Shown here: one piece after another, positions 8,135-16,011 of the stretch
Position numbering within the stretch: position 1 is the stretch's first letter
How the letters are laid out: each line of letters begins with the position of its first letter
Assembly (NCBI GenBank): GCA_041497995.1
Contig: JBGQHM010000088.1
Location: 1-18,703 of the forward strand
Source: DATKMS01 sp041497995
GTDB taxonomy: Bacteria; Desulfobacterota; Binatia; HRBIN30
Length of the DNA: 18,703 nucleotides
Direction: 5' to 3'
Position numbers and translations under genes: made by a program
The notes under the pieces: generated by a model
What the model was told of the DNA's origin: nothing
Databases searched by the model: none
What the model saw: the letters and a program-made list of their open reading frames with translations, nothing else

Positions 8135-8686
8135 CTATTTCTCGTCGGCGGGGCCGAGAGATCGGAAGGCCTTGTCGAACTCCCAGGCGACCAGTGCGCC
8201 GGCAAGCACGACCGGCCCATCCTCGCCAAGGCGAGCATAGACACCGGTGACGGACGGATTGCGGTCGCCCATTTGCAACACCAGCGCCGACTGCCCGCGC
8301 CTTTGCAAGTGCACGACGCCATGCGGTGGCTCCAATCCGTAGTCCCGCAATTCGGTTGCATCGGCAGGGATGTCTGCCAGCGCCGGGAGCTGAGCGAGGT
8401 TCTTCAGAAGGTCTTCGATCGCAGCTGGGTTCTCTGCGCCAGTCCACGTGTCGCCAGAGCGTGTGGTCTGACGGGTCGAGCCGTCTCGCTCCAGCTGCAC
8501 GCCGACGATGTCCGCGGGTTGGAAATCCAACAGATGGCGGACCGGCTGATTCGGATCAACTCCCCTGGGTTCGCCTAGGAGTGTGGCGGTCGACCCTCGC
8601 TCCTCAGGCTGGGCTTCCTCAAACCACAGGTAGGCGCCGACGACGACCAAGAGCAGCGCCAGAACGAGGGTGCCGCGCAGGCCCAT
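8135..8686 (-). CDS. DUF4340-like membrane-anchored protein, last gene of the Gld-type ABC set
   Basis: The protein has 183 residues from the ATG ending at 8686. That start is preferred over the upstream GTG (8719), because it lies 2 nt after the stop of the GldG-like gene and starts just before a membrane segment (LRGTLVLALLLVVVGAYLWF). The rest is predicted to lie outside the cytoplasm and matches the pattern of DUF4340 proteins: LLDFQPADIVGVQLERDG, then TWTGAENPAAIEDLLKNLAQL, LRDYGLEPPHGVVHL and ALVLQMGDRNPSVTGVYARL. DUF4340 genes commonly follow ABC-type GldF/GldG-like genes in many phyla. The biochemical role is not known. Tight spacing to its neighbour indicates one operon and probably one membrane complex. 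Confidence 0.85.
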   Translation of the reverse strand: MGLRGTLVLALLLVVVGAYLWFEEAQPEERGSTATLLGEPRGVDPNQPVRHLLDFQPADIVGVQLERDGSTRQTTRSGDTWTGAENPAAIEDLLKNLAQLPALADIPADATELRDYGLEPPHGVVHLQRRGQSALVLQMGDRNPSVTGVYARLGEDGPVVLAGALVAWEFDKAFRSLGPADEK

Positions 8687-8688
8687 AG

Positions 8689-10104
8689 TCACGCGCTCGC
8701 GCGGCGACGGCGACGCCACGTGATCAACAGCCCGAGCAGCGCGAACCCGGCCGGCTGGAGGATCACGGCGCTCCAGAAGATCATGCGGCCTTGGCGTTCG
8801 GTGAGTGATACGGGCGACAACGAGCTGCGCGGCAGCCCCTTGTGCCGCACGGCGATGAGCTCTTCATCCTCTGCCAGCACGCCGATGCTACTCATGAACA
8901 AATCCTTGTTGCCGAGCAGGTTCAGATACAAATTGCTGGCGAAGTCGGAGTCACCGAAGACGATCATACGTCCGCGCGTCTCGGCCTTCGCTTCTCCTGG
9001 ACCGGCCGGCGTTTTGACTGGTTCGGTCACCATGACGGCAACCGGGAGCGGACCTGGTTTGTCCACCTCACGGCGGAATTGGACCTTCCCTTCAGGGATC
9101 GAATCGCCGTCGACGTGCGCCCAACTCTCGTTGCTGGTGAGGGCCAGCAGCAGTACGGTGAGGTTGCTTCCTTCCTTCCCAATCGGCGTCACCGTGCGCG
9201 CCAGTGCAAACACGGCGGCGGTGTCGAGATTTTTGCGGAACGTTCCTTCGTCGAAGATCGGGACTCGTGGCATGAAGCTGTCGGCGCCGAAGAAGCGATT
9301 GCGCTCGTCGACCACGATGTCGTTGCCGGCCCGTACATCATGTTGCGTCAGAAAATCCACGACAGATTCTGGGGCCTTCGGATCGACCATCAACAAGATG
9401 CGCCCGCCGCTGTCGAGGTAACGCGAAAGCTGATCCGCCTCGCCAGGAAGGAAGTTGCGCGACGGACCAGCGAGAACGAGCACCATGCAGTCCGCCGGAA
9501 CGCCCTGTGCCGGAAGCGTGTCGAGAGTCTGGATTTCAAAGTGTTCCTTCTCCAGCGCCTTGGCCACTTCGCTGTAGCCCGTTCGGTCTCCGGAGTCGGC
9601 GGGACTGTGCTCGCCGTGTCCGGTGATGAAGCACAGCGTACGTTTGTCGCGGCGTGTCAGGCGCAGCAGCCCGTTGGTGATTTCCTCTTCGTCGATCACG
9701 CGCAGCTCGCGCAGCTGGGCGTCCGTCTCGATGACGCCGGTGTTGAAACTGCTGACGTTGTACTTCTTTGCCATTGCCGGGGAGCGATCGAGATCGAGCA
9801 GTTGATACGTGATACGCGGTGAGGCGTCATGGAAGAGCTCCAGGATATCTTGCATCTGACGTCGCTGCTCGCCCTCTTGTGCGTTGTAGAAGGCGCTGAT
9901 GCGGATGGGAACCTTGAGGCCCTGGGCGACCCGCCGAGCCTCGTCGGACAGGACAAAACTCTTGCTCGGGGTCAAATCGAAGCGGCGGTTGTGATTGTCA
10001 GCGAGTACCACGAGCAGGCCAAACAGGATGGCCGCCATGATGACTTGCATCGCCAACAGCGCGGCGTGACGGACGGATTGGTTGAGGCGAGCGGTGAGCG
10101 ACAT
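8689..10104 (-). CDS. GldG-family auxiliary protein of an ABC-2 transporter
   Basis: The protein has 471 residues from the ATG ending at 10104, two bases after the permease stop codon. The longer frame reaching 10389 would run deep into the permease gene and is rejected. A membrane helix near the N-terminus (AALLAMQVIMAAILFGLLVVLA) is followed by a large extracytoplasmic part: RRFDLTPSKSFVLSDEARRV, then VPIRISAFYNAQEGEQRRQM, LCFITGHGEHSP, LVLAGPSRNFLPGEADQL and GGRILLMVDP. A second helix (MIFWSAVILQPAGFALLGLLIT) and an Arg-rich tail close the protein. This is the layout of the ABC-transport auxiliary family that includes GldG. In Flavobacterium GldAFG supports gliding; outside Bacteroidetes the substrate is unknown. 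No other gliding genes are seen here, so a motility role should not be assumed. Confidence 0.9.
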   Translation of the reverse strand: MSLTARLNQSVRHAALLAMQVIMAAILFGLLVVLADNHNRRFDLTPSKSFVLSDEARRVAQGLKVPIRISAFYNAQEGEQRRQMQDILELFHDASPRITYQLLDLDRSPAMAKKYNVSSFNTGVIETDAQLRELRVIDEEEITNGLLRLTRRDKRTLCFITGHGEHSPADSGDRTGYSEVAKALEKEHFEIQTLDTLPAQGVPADCMVLVLAGPSRNFLPGEADQLSRYLDSGGRILLMVDPKAPESVVDFLTQHDVRAGNDIVVDERNRFFGADSFMPRVPIFDEGTFRKNLDTAAVFALARTVTPIGKEGSNLTVLLLALTSNESWAHVDGDSIPEGKVQFRREVDKPGPLPVAVMVTEPVKTPAGPGEAKAETRGRMIVFGDSDFASNLYLNLLGNKDLFMSSIGVLAEDEELIAVRHKGLPRSSLSPVSLTERQGRMIFWSAVILQPAGFALLGLLITWRRRRRASA

Positions 10105-10106
10105 GC

Positions 10107-10847
10107 TCACCGCACCCCGCGCCACTTGCGCACGCTCAGCGACTGCAGCGTCAGGAACAGGAAAAAGCCGGCGAACAACACGAAGAATGCGACGTCCCGC
10201 GTGTCGATCACGCCCCGCGAGAAGTTGTAGAAGCGATCGAAGAGCGACAGACGGAGCATCGCATGTAAAATGCTCTGGCTGGCCGCTTCCTCGTTCCAGG
10301 TCATGAACCAGAAGAAGACCAGGATGCCGTACGTCGCCATGGCGCTCACGACTTGATTCTCGGTGAGCGACGAGACGAACAACCCACACGCGATGAAGGC
10401 GGTGCCGAGGAGGAAGATGCCGAAATAGGCGGCCAACAACGGTCCGACGTCAAACTGGTAAAAGCGGTAGAAGACGATCGGGTTGATCGCGGTGAGCAGC
10501 AACATGGTGACGAAGAACAGCCAGCACGCCAGAAATTTCCCTGCGACGATCTCGCCGTCACGCACCGGATATGTCCACAACAGCTCGATGGTGCCGAGCT
10601 TCTTCTCCTCGGCGAACAGCCGCATCGTCATCAGCGGCAGCACCAGCAGCAGGCAGAGGCGCATGTCGAGGAAGACGAACTGCCACAGCCCGGTCGGCAG
10701 CACGTAGCCGCCGAAGAGGACAAAGAAGATCAAGTCGCTGTAGAAGAAATAGCCGCTCAACAGCAGGAACACCGCCAACAAAATGTAGGCGATGTAGGAC
10801 GTGAAGTACGAGCGCAGCTCACGCCGACAGACGACGAGGAATTTCAT
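10107..10847 (-). CDS. ABC-2 type permease, GldF-like
   Basis: The protein has 246 residues and about six hydrophobic helices. It begins MKFLVVCRRELRSYFTSYIAYILLAVF, which matches the common start of GldF-like permeases (cytoplasmic RRELRSYF followed by the first helix). FAEEKKLGTIELLWTYPVRDGEIVAGKF is the conserved coupling region that contacts the ATPase. The end FLFLTLQSLSVRKW is also typical. Its ATG overlaps the last 29 bases of the ATPase gene, and its stop lies two bases before the GldG-like ATG, so translation of the set is probably coupled. It would form the membrane channel of an exporter together with the neighbouring ATPase and auxiliary protein. Confidence 0.93.
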   Translation of the reverse strand: MKFLVVCRRELRSYFTSYIAYILLAVFLLLSGYFFYSDLIFFVLFGGYVLPTGLWQFVFLDMRLCLLLVLPLMTMRLFAEEKKLGTIELLWTYPVRDGEIVAGKFLACWLFFVTMLLLTAINPIVFYRFYQFDVGPLLAAYFGIFLLGTAFIACGLFVSSLTENQVVSAMATYGILVFFWFMTWNEEAASQSILHAMLRLSLFDRFYNFSRGVIDTRDVAFFVLFAGFFLFLTLQSLSVRKWRGVR

Positions 10848-11820
10848 GGTCGACAGGAGGACGGTTGGATTCCGGTGCGGTGACCAGACTGAGGAAAATC
10901 GCTTCGAGCGACAATGCGACAGGCCGCAGCTCGTGGAGCCCCCAATGCGAGGCCGCGACGCAGGCGGCGAGGTCGGCGCGGATGTCGCGGTCTTTTGCCG
11001 CCGCTACCGTGAGCGCAACCACACCCTCGACGGCTGACAGCGACGGCTCGACGCTCAACACGCCAGGTACCGCACGGAGTTGCGTCATCACTTGCTCCGC
11101 GGGTCCGACAACCTCGAGATAGATCTGTGAGGTCTGCCGCAGCCGCTGGTTGAGATTGTGCGGCGTGTCTACGGCGAGCATACGGCCTTGATTGATGATG
11201 ATGACGCGGTCGCAGGTCGCCTCGACCTCCGGCAGGATGTGCGTTGAGATGATCACCGTGCTCTCGCCGCGCAAGCTGCGGATGAGGCGGCGCATCTCGG
11301 CAACCTGCTCGGGGTCCAGCCCTGCGGTCGGCTCGTCGAGGATGAGCACGCGCGGCTGTCCGAGCAGCGCCTGCGCGATCCCCACCCGTTGCCGGTAGCC
11401 CTTCGAGAGCGTGCCGATGAGCCGGTGGGCGACGTGACCAACACCGGCGCTGTCCAGCGCGCGCTCGACGCTTGCCCGTCGCGCCTTGGCCTCGATGCCT
11501 TTCATGTCGGCCGCGTAGCGCAAGTACTCGCGGACCGTCATGTCGAGATAGATCGATACGCGCTCCGGGAAGTACCCTACGACGCTGCGAGCGCGCAACG
11601 AATCGGTGACGACGTCGTACCCGGCGATGACGGCGTGACCGGACGTCGGTGGAAAGACGCCGCACAGGATACGCATCGTCGTGCTCTTCCCCGCGCCGTT
11701 CGGGCCGAGAAAGCCGACAATCTCGCCGCGCTCGACCACGAACGACACGTCGGAGATGGCGGTGAACGTGCCGAACCGCTTCGTCAGATGCTCTGCCCTG
11801 ATCATGAGATCCGGCGGCAT
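10819..11820 (-). CDS. ABC transporter ATP-binding protein, GldA-like (ABC-2 exporter)
   Basis: This is the cytoplasmic ATPase of the exporter set, 333 residues from the ATG ending at 11820. A second ATG ending at 11805 (MIRAEHLTKRFG) fits family lengths equally well, and neither has a clear ribosome binding site. Walker A is GPNGAGKST (39-47) and the signature is LSKGYRQR (138-145). Walker B with catalytic Glu is VLILDEP (E163), the D-loop is GLDP, and the switch His is STH (H194). GYFPE replaces the usual Q-loop region, as is common in GldA/CcmA-like ATPases. The roughly 110 residues after the nucleotide-binding domain (from about VDTPHNLNQRLRQ) form the C-terminal extension often seen in this subgroup. 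It is the first gene of a four-gene minus-strand operon and overlaps the permease gene by 29 bases. Confidence 0.94.
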   Translation of the reverse strand: MPPDLMIRAEHLTKRFGTFTAISDVSFVVERGEIVGFLGPNGAGKSTTMRILCGVFPPTSGHAVIAGYDVVTDSLRARSVVGYFPERVSIYLDMTVREYLRYAADMKGIEAKARRASVERALDSAGVGHVAHRLIGTLSKGYRQRVGIAQALLGQPRVLILDEPTAGLDPEQVAEMRRLIRSLRGESTVIISTHILPEVEATCDRVIIINQGRMLAVDTPHNLNQRLRQTSQIYLEVVGPAEQVMTQLRAVPGVLSVEPSLSAVEGVVALTVAAAKDRDIRADLAACVAASHWGLHELRPVALSLEAIFLSLVTAPESNRPPVDHEIPRRLSA

Positions 11821-11891
11821 CCTAGACGAGCGGCGCAACCGGCTCAATATGCGCTGCCCACCATGTGCTGCCCACCAGGCCCACCAGGGGG

Positions 11892-12782
11892 CTACAGTTT
11901 CGCGATCACGTGATCGGCGAACTGGTGCAGCCCTTGCCGGACGCCGTCGATGTCGAAGGCGGGCGGCGCGATGATCAGACGCGCGACGCCTATATCCTCA
12001 TAGCGGCGGACGACGTCGAGTTGCATGGCACTGCTCGCGGAAGTGGCGTTGTTGCCGCCGATGCCGCTGGTGATCTCGATGTCCTCCGGTTTCCGCCCGA
12101 TCGTCTTGCACTCATCACGCACGATAGCCAACAGCTTCGTCAAGCTGTCGAGCTCCCCACGCGCTGGAAAGAACCCGTCACCCAGACGCGCCGCCCGGCG
12201 TGCCGCCCCCTCGGAGTGGCCGCCGACGACGATCGGCACACCCCCTTGTTGAATGGGCTTCGGGTGCGACTCGACGGCGCCCCATTTGTAGAACTTGCCG
12301 TTGAACGGCTCCGGCGTGCTCTTCCACAATGACCGGATTGCCCGGATCGACTCCTCCGTTCGTGGGGCGCGTTGCTTGAACGGCACGCCCACTGCCTCGA
12401 ACTCCTCCTGCAGCCAGCCAATCCCTACACCGAGGATCGCGCGTCCGTGTGACAGCACATCAAGCGTCGCCATCTCCTTGGCGACGTACAGGGGATGCCG
12501 TTGCGGCAGAATCACCACGCCGGTGCCGAGCCGCAACTTCTTCGTCACCGCCGCCGCGAAGGCGAGTGGCAGGATCGGATCGGGAAGCGGGATGTTCTCC
12601 GGCCCGGGCATCTTGCCCGTCTCGCTGTACGGATACTTCGAACGGTAGTCGACAGGCACCACTACGTGCTCCACCGTCCAGATCGATTCGATGCCCACCT
12701 CTTCCGCCGTGCGCGCCAAGTTCTCCAAGCCCTCGGGAAACGCGAATGGGCCTGCATTGGCAAACATGATGCCGAATTTCAT
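11892..12782 (-). CDS. LLM-class F420-dependent-type oxidoreductase (Rv2161c-like)
   Basis: The protein has 296 residues. The ATG ending at 12782 follows an AGAGGAGAG stretch and is chosen over the frame extending to 12902. The luciferase-like TIM barrel is recognised from MKFGIMFANAGPFAFPEGL, then ARTAEEVGIESIWTVEHVVV, LRLGTGVVILPQRHPLYVAK, DVLSHGRAILGVGIGWLQEE, GVPIVVGGHSEGAARRAARL and GDGFFP. The pattern resembles the TIGR03619 group of probable F420-dependent oxidoreductases. Coenzyme F420 rather than FMN is therefore the likely cofactor, but the substrate is unknown. It is the second gene of an operon, starting 11 nt after the GST stop codon. F420 use is inferred from the family; no F420 biosynthesis gene is visible in the window. 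Confidence 0.92.
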   Translation of the reverse strand: MKFGIMFANAGPFAFPEGLENLARTAEEVGIESIWTVEHVVVPVDYRSKYPYSETGKMPGPENIPLPDPILPLAFAAAVTKKLRLGTGVVILPQRHPLYVAKEMATLDVLSHGRAILGVGIGWLQEEFEAVGVPFKQRAPRTEESIRAIRSLWKSTPEPFNGKFYKWGAVESHPKPIQQGGVPIVVGGHSEGAARRAARLGDGFFPARGELDSLTKLLAIVRDECKTIGRKPEDIEITSGIGGNNATSASSAMQLDVVRRYEDIGVARLIIAPPAFDIDGVRQGLHQFADHVIAKL

Positions 12783-12793
12783 GGGTCTCTCCT

Positions 12794-13402
12794 CTATGCC
12801 TTCGCACTCGGGCGCGCCGACACCGCGGCGTGCCAGCGCGCCAGGTTCATGTGCTCCGACTGAATGCGAATGCCGGTGACGCGGCCGAAGTCGATCCCGC
12901 ACAGGGCGGTGATGTCGGCGATCGTGTAGCGTGGTCCGGCAATGAACTCGCGGTCGGCAAGCACTTCATTGAGCCACGCCAGTCGCTGCTCGGCGTGCTT
13001 GCGGGAGACCTCGCCGTATTCGGGCACCTGCGGAATGCGACCTTTGAAGAAGGCGTGCGTGTTGCGGAAGACCTGCGTGATTGGGACGAAGATCTCGAAC
13101 TCCATACGCCGTTGCCACATCTCGACGACGGCACGGTCGAGCGCATCTACGCCCATGAGCGGCGGTTGCGGATGCGTCTCTTCGAAATAGCGGCAGATCG
13201 CCACGCTCTCCGCGATGCAGGTGCCATCGTCGAGCTCGAGCACCGGCAGGACACCGAGCGGGTTCTTCTTCCGGAACTCCGACGCGCGGTTCTCGGCTTT
13301 GCCGATGTCCACCTCCTGATACGGAACCTCAATGCCTTTCTCCGCCAAGAAGATCCGCACGCGGCGCGGATTCGGCGCGGTCTTACTGTCGTAGATCCTC
13401 AT
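12794..13402 (-). CDS. Glutathione S-transferase family protein
   Basis: The protein has 202 residues and is cytoplasmic. The ATG ending at 13402 follows GGGAGG with a 5-nt spacer; a longer frame to 13480 lacks support. The N-terminal thioredoxin-like half reads MRIYDSKTAPNPRRVRIFLAEKGIEV, with NPLGVLPVLELDDGTCIAES holding the cis-Pro and the glutathione-contacting ES motif. The C-terminal half is helical (AVVEMWQRRMEFEIF, then FIAGPRYTIADITALCGIDF with the N-capping box of GSTs). The exact catalytic residue is uncertain: Ser6 is at the expected place. The enzyme would conjugate or reduce electrophiles with glutathione. It precedes the LLM oxidoreductase in a two-gene operon and is divergent from the crotonase, which suggests a shared detoxification or degradation role (inference). 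Confidence 0.92.
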   Translation of the reverse strand: MRIYDSKTAPNPRRVRIFLAEKGIEVPYQEVDIGKAENRASEFRKKNPLGVLPVLELDDGTCIAESVAICRYFEETHPQPPLMGVDALDRAVVEMWQRRMEFEIFVPITQVFRNTHAFFKGRIPQVPEYGEVSRKHAEQRLAWLNEVLADREFIAGPRYTIADITALCGIDFGRVTGIRIQSEHMNLARWHAAVSARPSAKA

Positions 13403-13525
13403 CACATCCTCCCGTGGTGCGCGCCCTTTGCTTGGCCGGAATCCGGCGCTAACGCAAGCGCCCTCAGGCGGCTTGACCATCTCCCGCGAACGAGCCTACG
13501 AAGCACCTGGGTGTTGCTCGGGTAG

Positions 13526-13545
13526 CGCGGGCCTCTGTGCCCGCG
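13526..13545. repeat. GC-rich palindrome next to the crotonase ribosome binding site
   Basis: CGCGGGC (13526-13532) and GCCCGCG (13539-13545) form a perfect 7-bp stem with loop CTCTGT. The stem ends 5 nt before AAGGAGGT (13551-13558), the ribosome binding site of the crotonase gene. In form it resembles short dispersed intergenic hairpins found in many GC-rich environmental genomes. It is not followed by a T-run, so it is not a terminator. In the mRNA leader it could affect translation or stability. Confidence 0.5.
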
Positions 13546-13563
13546 AGTTGAAGGAGGTAGTCG

Positions 13564-14427
13564 ATGCAAACGATCCGAACCGAAACCGCCGACGGCGTGC
13601 GCTCACTCATTCTGTGCCGCGCCCAGGAGTACAACACCATCACGCCGCAGCTGCGCGATGAGCTCGCGCAGGCAATCGACGACGCCGACGACGATCGGGA
13701 CGTGCGCGTCATCCTGTTGCGTGCCGAAGGACCGGCCTTCTGCGCGGGCTACGGACTGGACTGGTCCACCGCTGCGCAGGCGGATGAGCAGGGCACCCTC
13801 GATCCAACGGCGACGGGAGGCAAGCGCGTGTGGGACTCGGTGGCCGACCTACGCATGATGAAGCGCTTCGTCGATACCTACATGAAGCTGTGGTACGCGC
13901 AGAAGCCGACGATCGCTGCGGTGCAAGGCTGGTGCATCGGCGGCGGCACCGACATGGTGCTGTGCGCCGACATGATCGTAGCCGGCGAGGGCGCCAAGTT
14001 CGGCTACCCGCCGTCACGCGTCTGGGGCACGCCGACGACGGCGATGTGGGTGTATCGGATGGGGCTGGAGAAGGCGAAGCGCTACATGCTCACCGGCGAC
14101 GAGATCGCCGCACCCGAAGCGGCGCGCATCGGTCTGATTCTCGAAGCGGTGCCGGACGACCGCCTGCAGGAGCACGCCATGGCCCTGGTGCGGCGCATGG
14201 CGCAGGTGCCGGTGAACCAACTCATCATGCTCAAGCTGCTCGCCAACCAGACGGCAGAGAACATGGGCTTCGCGTCGAGTCGGATGCTGGGCACGCTCTT
14301 CGACGGCATCGCACGCCACACGCAGGAAGGGCTGGACTTCGTGGGACGCGCTCAGGAGGTCGGCTTCCGCCAAGCCGTGCGCGAACGTGATGATCCGTTT
14401 GGGGACTATGGGAGCAGGAAGAAATAG
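13564..14427 (+). CDS. Crotonase (enoyl-CoA hydratase/isomerase) family protein with atypical active site
   Basis: The protein has 287 residues. ATG 13564 follows a near-perfect AAGGAGGT with a 5-nt spacer. The crotonase fold is clear: VRVILLRAEGPAFCAGYGLD forms the first oxyanion-hole segment, VQGWCIGGGTDMVLCADMIV the second, and AKFGYPPSRVWGTPTTAMWV the following loop. Against classical hydratase (rat ECH Glu144 and Glu164) the equivalent positions are Asp130 and Pro150, so the ordinary hydration pair is missing. A similar GGGTD/YPP pattern occurs in some actinobacterial crotonases of unknown substrate (from memory). It probably acts on an acyl-CoA thioester in lipid or aromatic degradation, perhaps as isomerase or hydrolase rather than hydratase. 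It is a single gene, divergent from the GST/LLM operon and followed by hairpins. Confidence 0.9.
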   Translation: MQTIRTETADGVRSLILCRAQEYNTITPQLRDELAQAIDDADDDRDVRVILLRAEGPAFCAGYGLDWSTAAQADEQGTLDPTATGGKRVWDSVADLRMMKRFVDTYMKLWYAQKPTIAAVQGWCIGGGTDMVLCADMIVAGEGAKFGYPPSRVWGTPTTAMWVYRMGLEKAKRYMLTGDEIAAPEAARIGLILEAVPDDRLQEHAMALVRRMAQVPVNQLIMLKLLANQTAENMGFASSRMLGTLFDGIARHTQEGLDFVGRAQEVGFRQAVRERDDPFGDYGSRKK

Positions 14428-14449
14428 AGACGCCTCAGCGGAGCGTCTC
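14427..14449 (+). terminator. Hairpin after the crotonase gene
   Basis: GAGACGC (14427-14433) pairs with GCGTCTC (14443-14449) around a 9-nt loop, starting on the last base of the stop codon. No T-run follows, so intrinsic termination is uncertain. It may instead act as a 3'-end stabilising hairpin together with the stronger one at 14468-14497. Confidence 0.35.
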
Positions 14450-14460
14450 CTGGATTGGGT

Positions 14461-14497
14461 AAACAAAGCGGGGGCGGTTCGCTCGAACCGCCCCCGC
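14461..14497 (-). terminator. Intrinsic terminator of htrA (strong hairpin plus T-rich tail)
   Basis: GCGGGGGCGGTTC (14468-14480) and GAACCGCCCCCGC (14485-14497) form a perfect 13-bp stem with a 4-nt loop. On the minus strand the stem is followed by TTTGTTT (14467-14461), so it reads as a rho-independent terminator for htrA, which ends 6 nt before the stem. On the plus strand it can also block read-through from the crotonase gene, although there it has no T-run. Confidence 0.85.
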
Positions 14498-14503
14498 CCT
14501 CTG

Positions 14504-15979
14504 TCACTTCGCCTTCAGGGCGGCGAAGCGGCTGTCACCTTCCCCACGCCGCAGGAGGAGTAAGAGCGGCTTGTCTCCGGTGACCTTGGCGGCTTCCGTC
14601 TTCACGTCGTCGCCCGAGCTGACGGCGGTCTGATTCACTTGCAGGATGACGTCGCCGGGTTGCACCCCCGCTTCGGCGGCTGGGCTGTCCGCTTGGACAT
14701 CGGCAACGACAACGCCTTCACCTTTCTTCAGACCCATACGCTCGCGCTCTTCAGGGTGCACCTCGCGCAGCGCCAAGCCCCACTTGCCTTTCTGTGGTGT
14801 CTCGTCATCGGCTTCAGCCGTTTGATCTTGGAGCTTGGCAATCTCCACTTCGACCGTCTTCGACTTGCCGTGGCGCACGATTTCTACGGGCACCGCTTTG
14901 CCGATCGGCGAGACGGCGACCATCGCCGGGAGCGCCGACGACTCAGGGACCTTCTTGCCGTCGTATTTTACGATCACGTCGCCACGCTTGATGCCGGCTT
15001 TGTCCGCGGGTCCGTCGTTGGTTACATCGGCGACCAAGGCGCCGTGATTGTCATCGAGCTCGAGCGACTGCGCCAAATCCGGCGTGATCTTCTGGATCGC
15101 GACGCCGAGCCAGCCGCGTGTGACACTGCCTTTGCTTTCGAGCTCCGGCAGCAGCGACTTCGCAACGTTGATCGGGATGGCGAAACCGATGCCGACGTTG
15201 CCGCCGCTCTGGCTGAAGATGGCGCTGTTGATACCGATCGCCTCGCCGCGTTCGTTGAACAGCGGGCCGCCCGAGTTGCCGGGGTTGATCGATGCATCGG
15301 TCTGGATGAAGTCGTCGTACGGTCCAGCGCCAATGACGCGTCCCTTGGCGCTCACAATGCCGGCGGTGACGGTTTCACTCAGGCCGAACGGATTGCCGAT
15401 GGCCATCACCCACTCACCGACACGCAGTGCATCCGAATCACCCAGCTTGACCGCAGGCAGGGTGCCCTTGGGCTCGATCTTCAGGACCGCGAGATCGGTC
15501 TTCGCATCGCGGCCAATGACCTTCGCGTTGTACTCGCTCTGGTCGCTGAGCGTCACGGTGATCTCCTTGGCCTCCTCGACCACGTGGTTGTTGGTCAGAA
15601 TGAGACCATCGTCGCGCACGATGAAGCCGCTACCAGCTCCCTGCCGCTTGAAGCCGCCGGGCGGCGGAGCGGGGTGCGGCATGCGGAACCCTGGAAACGG
15701 GGAGCCTTCGCCGAAGGGGTCCGGTGGGGCTGCTTGTTGCGCGGCCTTCTGTACCGCAACAACCTTGATCGACACCACCGCCGGTGACACCTGATCCGCG
15801 AGCGTGGCGAACGACGGCAAAGCGCGGCCGACTGCAGGTGCGGGGGGCGGATCTGCCACCGCCGGTTCCATCGCCGCCGCTTGAGCGCGCTCGGGTTGCA
15901 TCATCCGGCCGGCCGCATAACCGCCGAGTACCAGCACACCGGCCATCGTGCTGACTACGGCCTTCTTCAACGTGTCCAT
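14504..15979 (-). CDS. htrA: HtrA/DegP-type periplasmic serine endoprotease (Do family) with two PDZ domains
   Basis: The protein has 491 residues. The ATG ending at 15979 follows GGAGGAGG with a 4-nt spacer. An N-terminal hydrophobic segment (VVSTMAGVLVLGGYAAG) acts as signal or anchor. The trypsin-like domain has the full triad: His132 (LTNNHVV), Asp162 (KTDLAVL) and Ser236 (NPGNSGGPL). GSGFIV and AIGNPFGLSETVTAGIVSA are typical family blocks. PDZ1 spans about 290-380 (RGWLGVAIQ, GPADKAGIKRGDVIV). PDZ2 spans about 400-485 (GLALREV, SPAAEAGVQPGDVILQV). A proline-rich, Gly-rich stretch near 82-110 is the expected variable loop. It degrades or refolds damaged envelope proteins. It lies downstream of the two-component genes on the same strand after a 149-bp gap holding candidate control sites, and has its own terminator. 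Confidence 0.97.
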   Translation of the reverse strand: MDTLKKAVVSTMAGVLVLGGYAAGRMMQPERAQAAAMEPAVADPPPAPAVGRALPSFATLADQVSPAVVSIKVVAVQKAAQQAAPPDPFGEGSPFPGFRMPHPAPPPGGFKRQGAGSGFIVRDDGLILTNNHVVEEAKEITVTLSDQSEYNAKVIGRDAKTDLAVLKIEPKGTLPAVKLGDSDALRVGEWVMAIGNPFGLSETVTAGIVSAKGRVIGAGPYDDFIQTDASINPGNSGGPLFNERGEAIGINSAIFSQSGGNVGIGFAIPINVAKSLLPELESKGSVTRGWLGVAIQKITPDLAQSLELDDNHGALVADVTNDGPADKAGIKRGDVIVKYDGKKVPESSALPAMVAVSPIGKAVPVEIVRHGKSKTVEVEIAKLQDQTAEADDETPQKGKWGLALREVHPEERERMGLKKGEGVVVADVQADSPAAEAGVQPGDVILQVNQTAVSSGDDVKTEAAKVTGDKPLLLLLRRGEGDSRFAALKAK

Positions 15980-16011
15980 GCATCCTCCTCCTTAGTCTGG
16001 GGTGTTCAACG

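Noticed and set aside
8842..9822. Plus-strand open frame of 326 codons opposite the GldG-like gene
   Set aside because: The minus strand carries a recognised family with good start and coupling; the plus frame has no recognisable domain or signal.
10844..11665. Second minus-strand frame inside the ATPase gene
   Set aside because: It is Arg/Ala-rich low-information translation, overlapping fully with a gene that has all ABC ATPase motifs.
11853..11886. Short direct repeats of GCTGCCCACCA between the ATPase and LLM genes
   Set aside because: Only two full copies and one partial copy, without flanking features; probably simple slippage and too short for a CRISPR or attachment site.
14639..15787. 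Long plus-strand open frame (382 codons) opposite htrA
   Set aside because: It is antisense to a clearly conserved protease gene, has no family pattern, and such shadows are common in GC-rich DNA.
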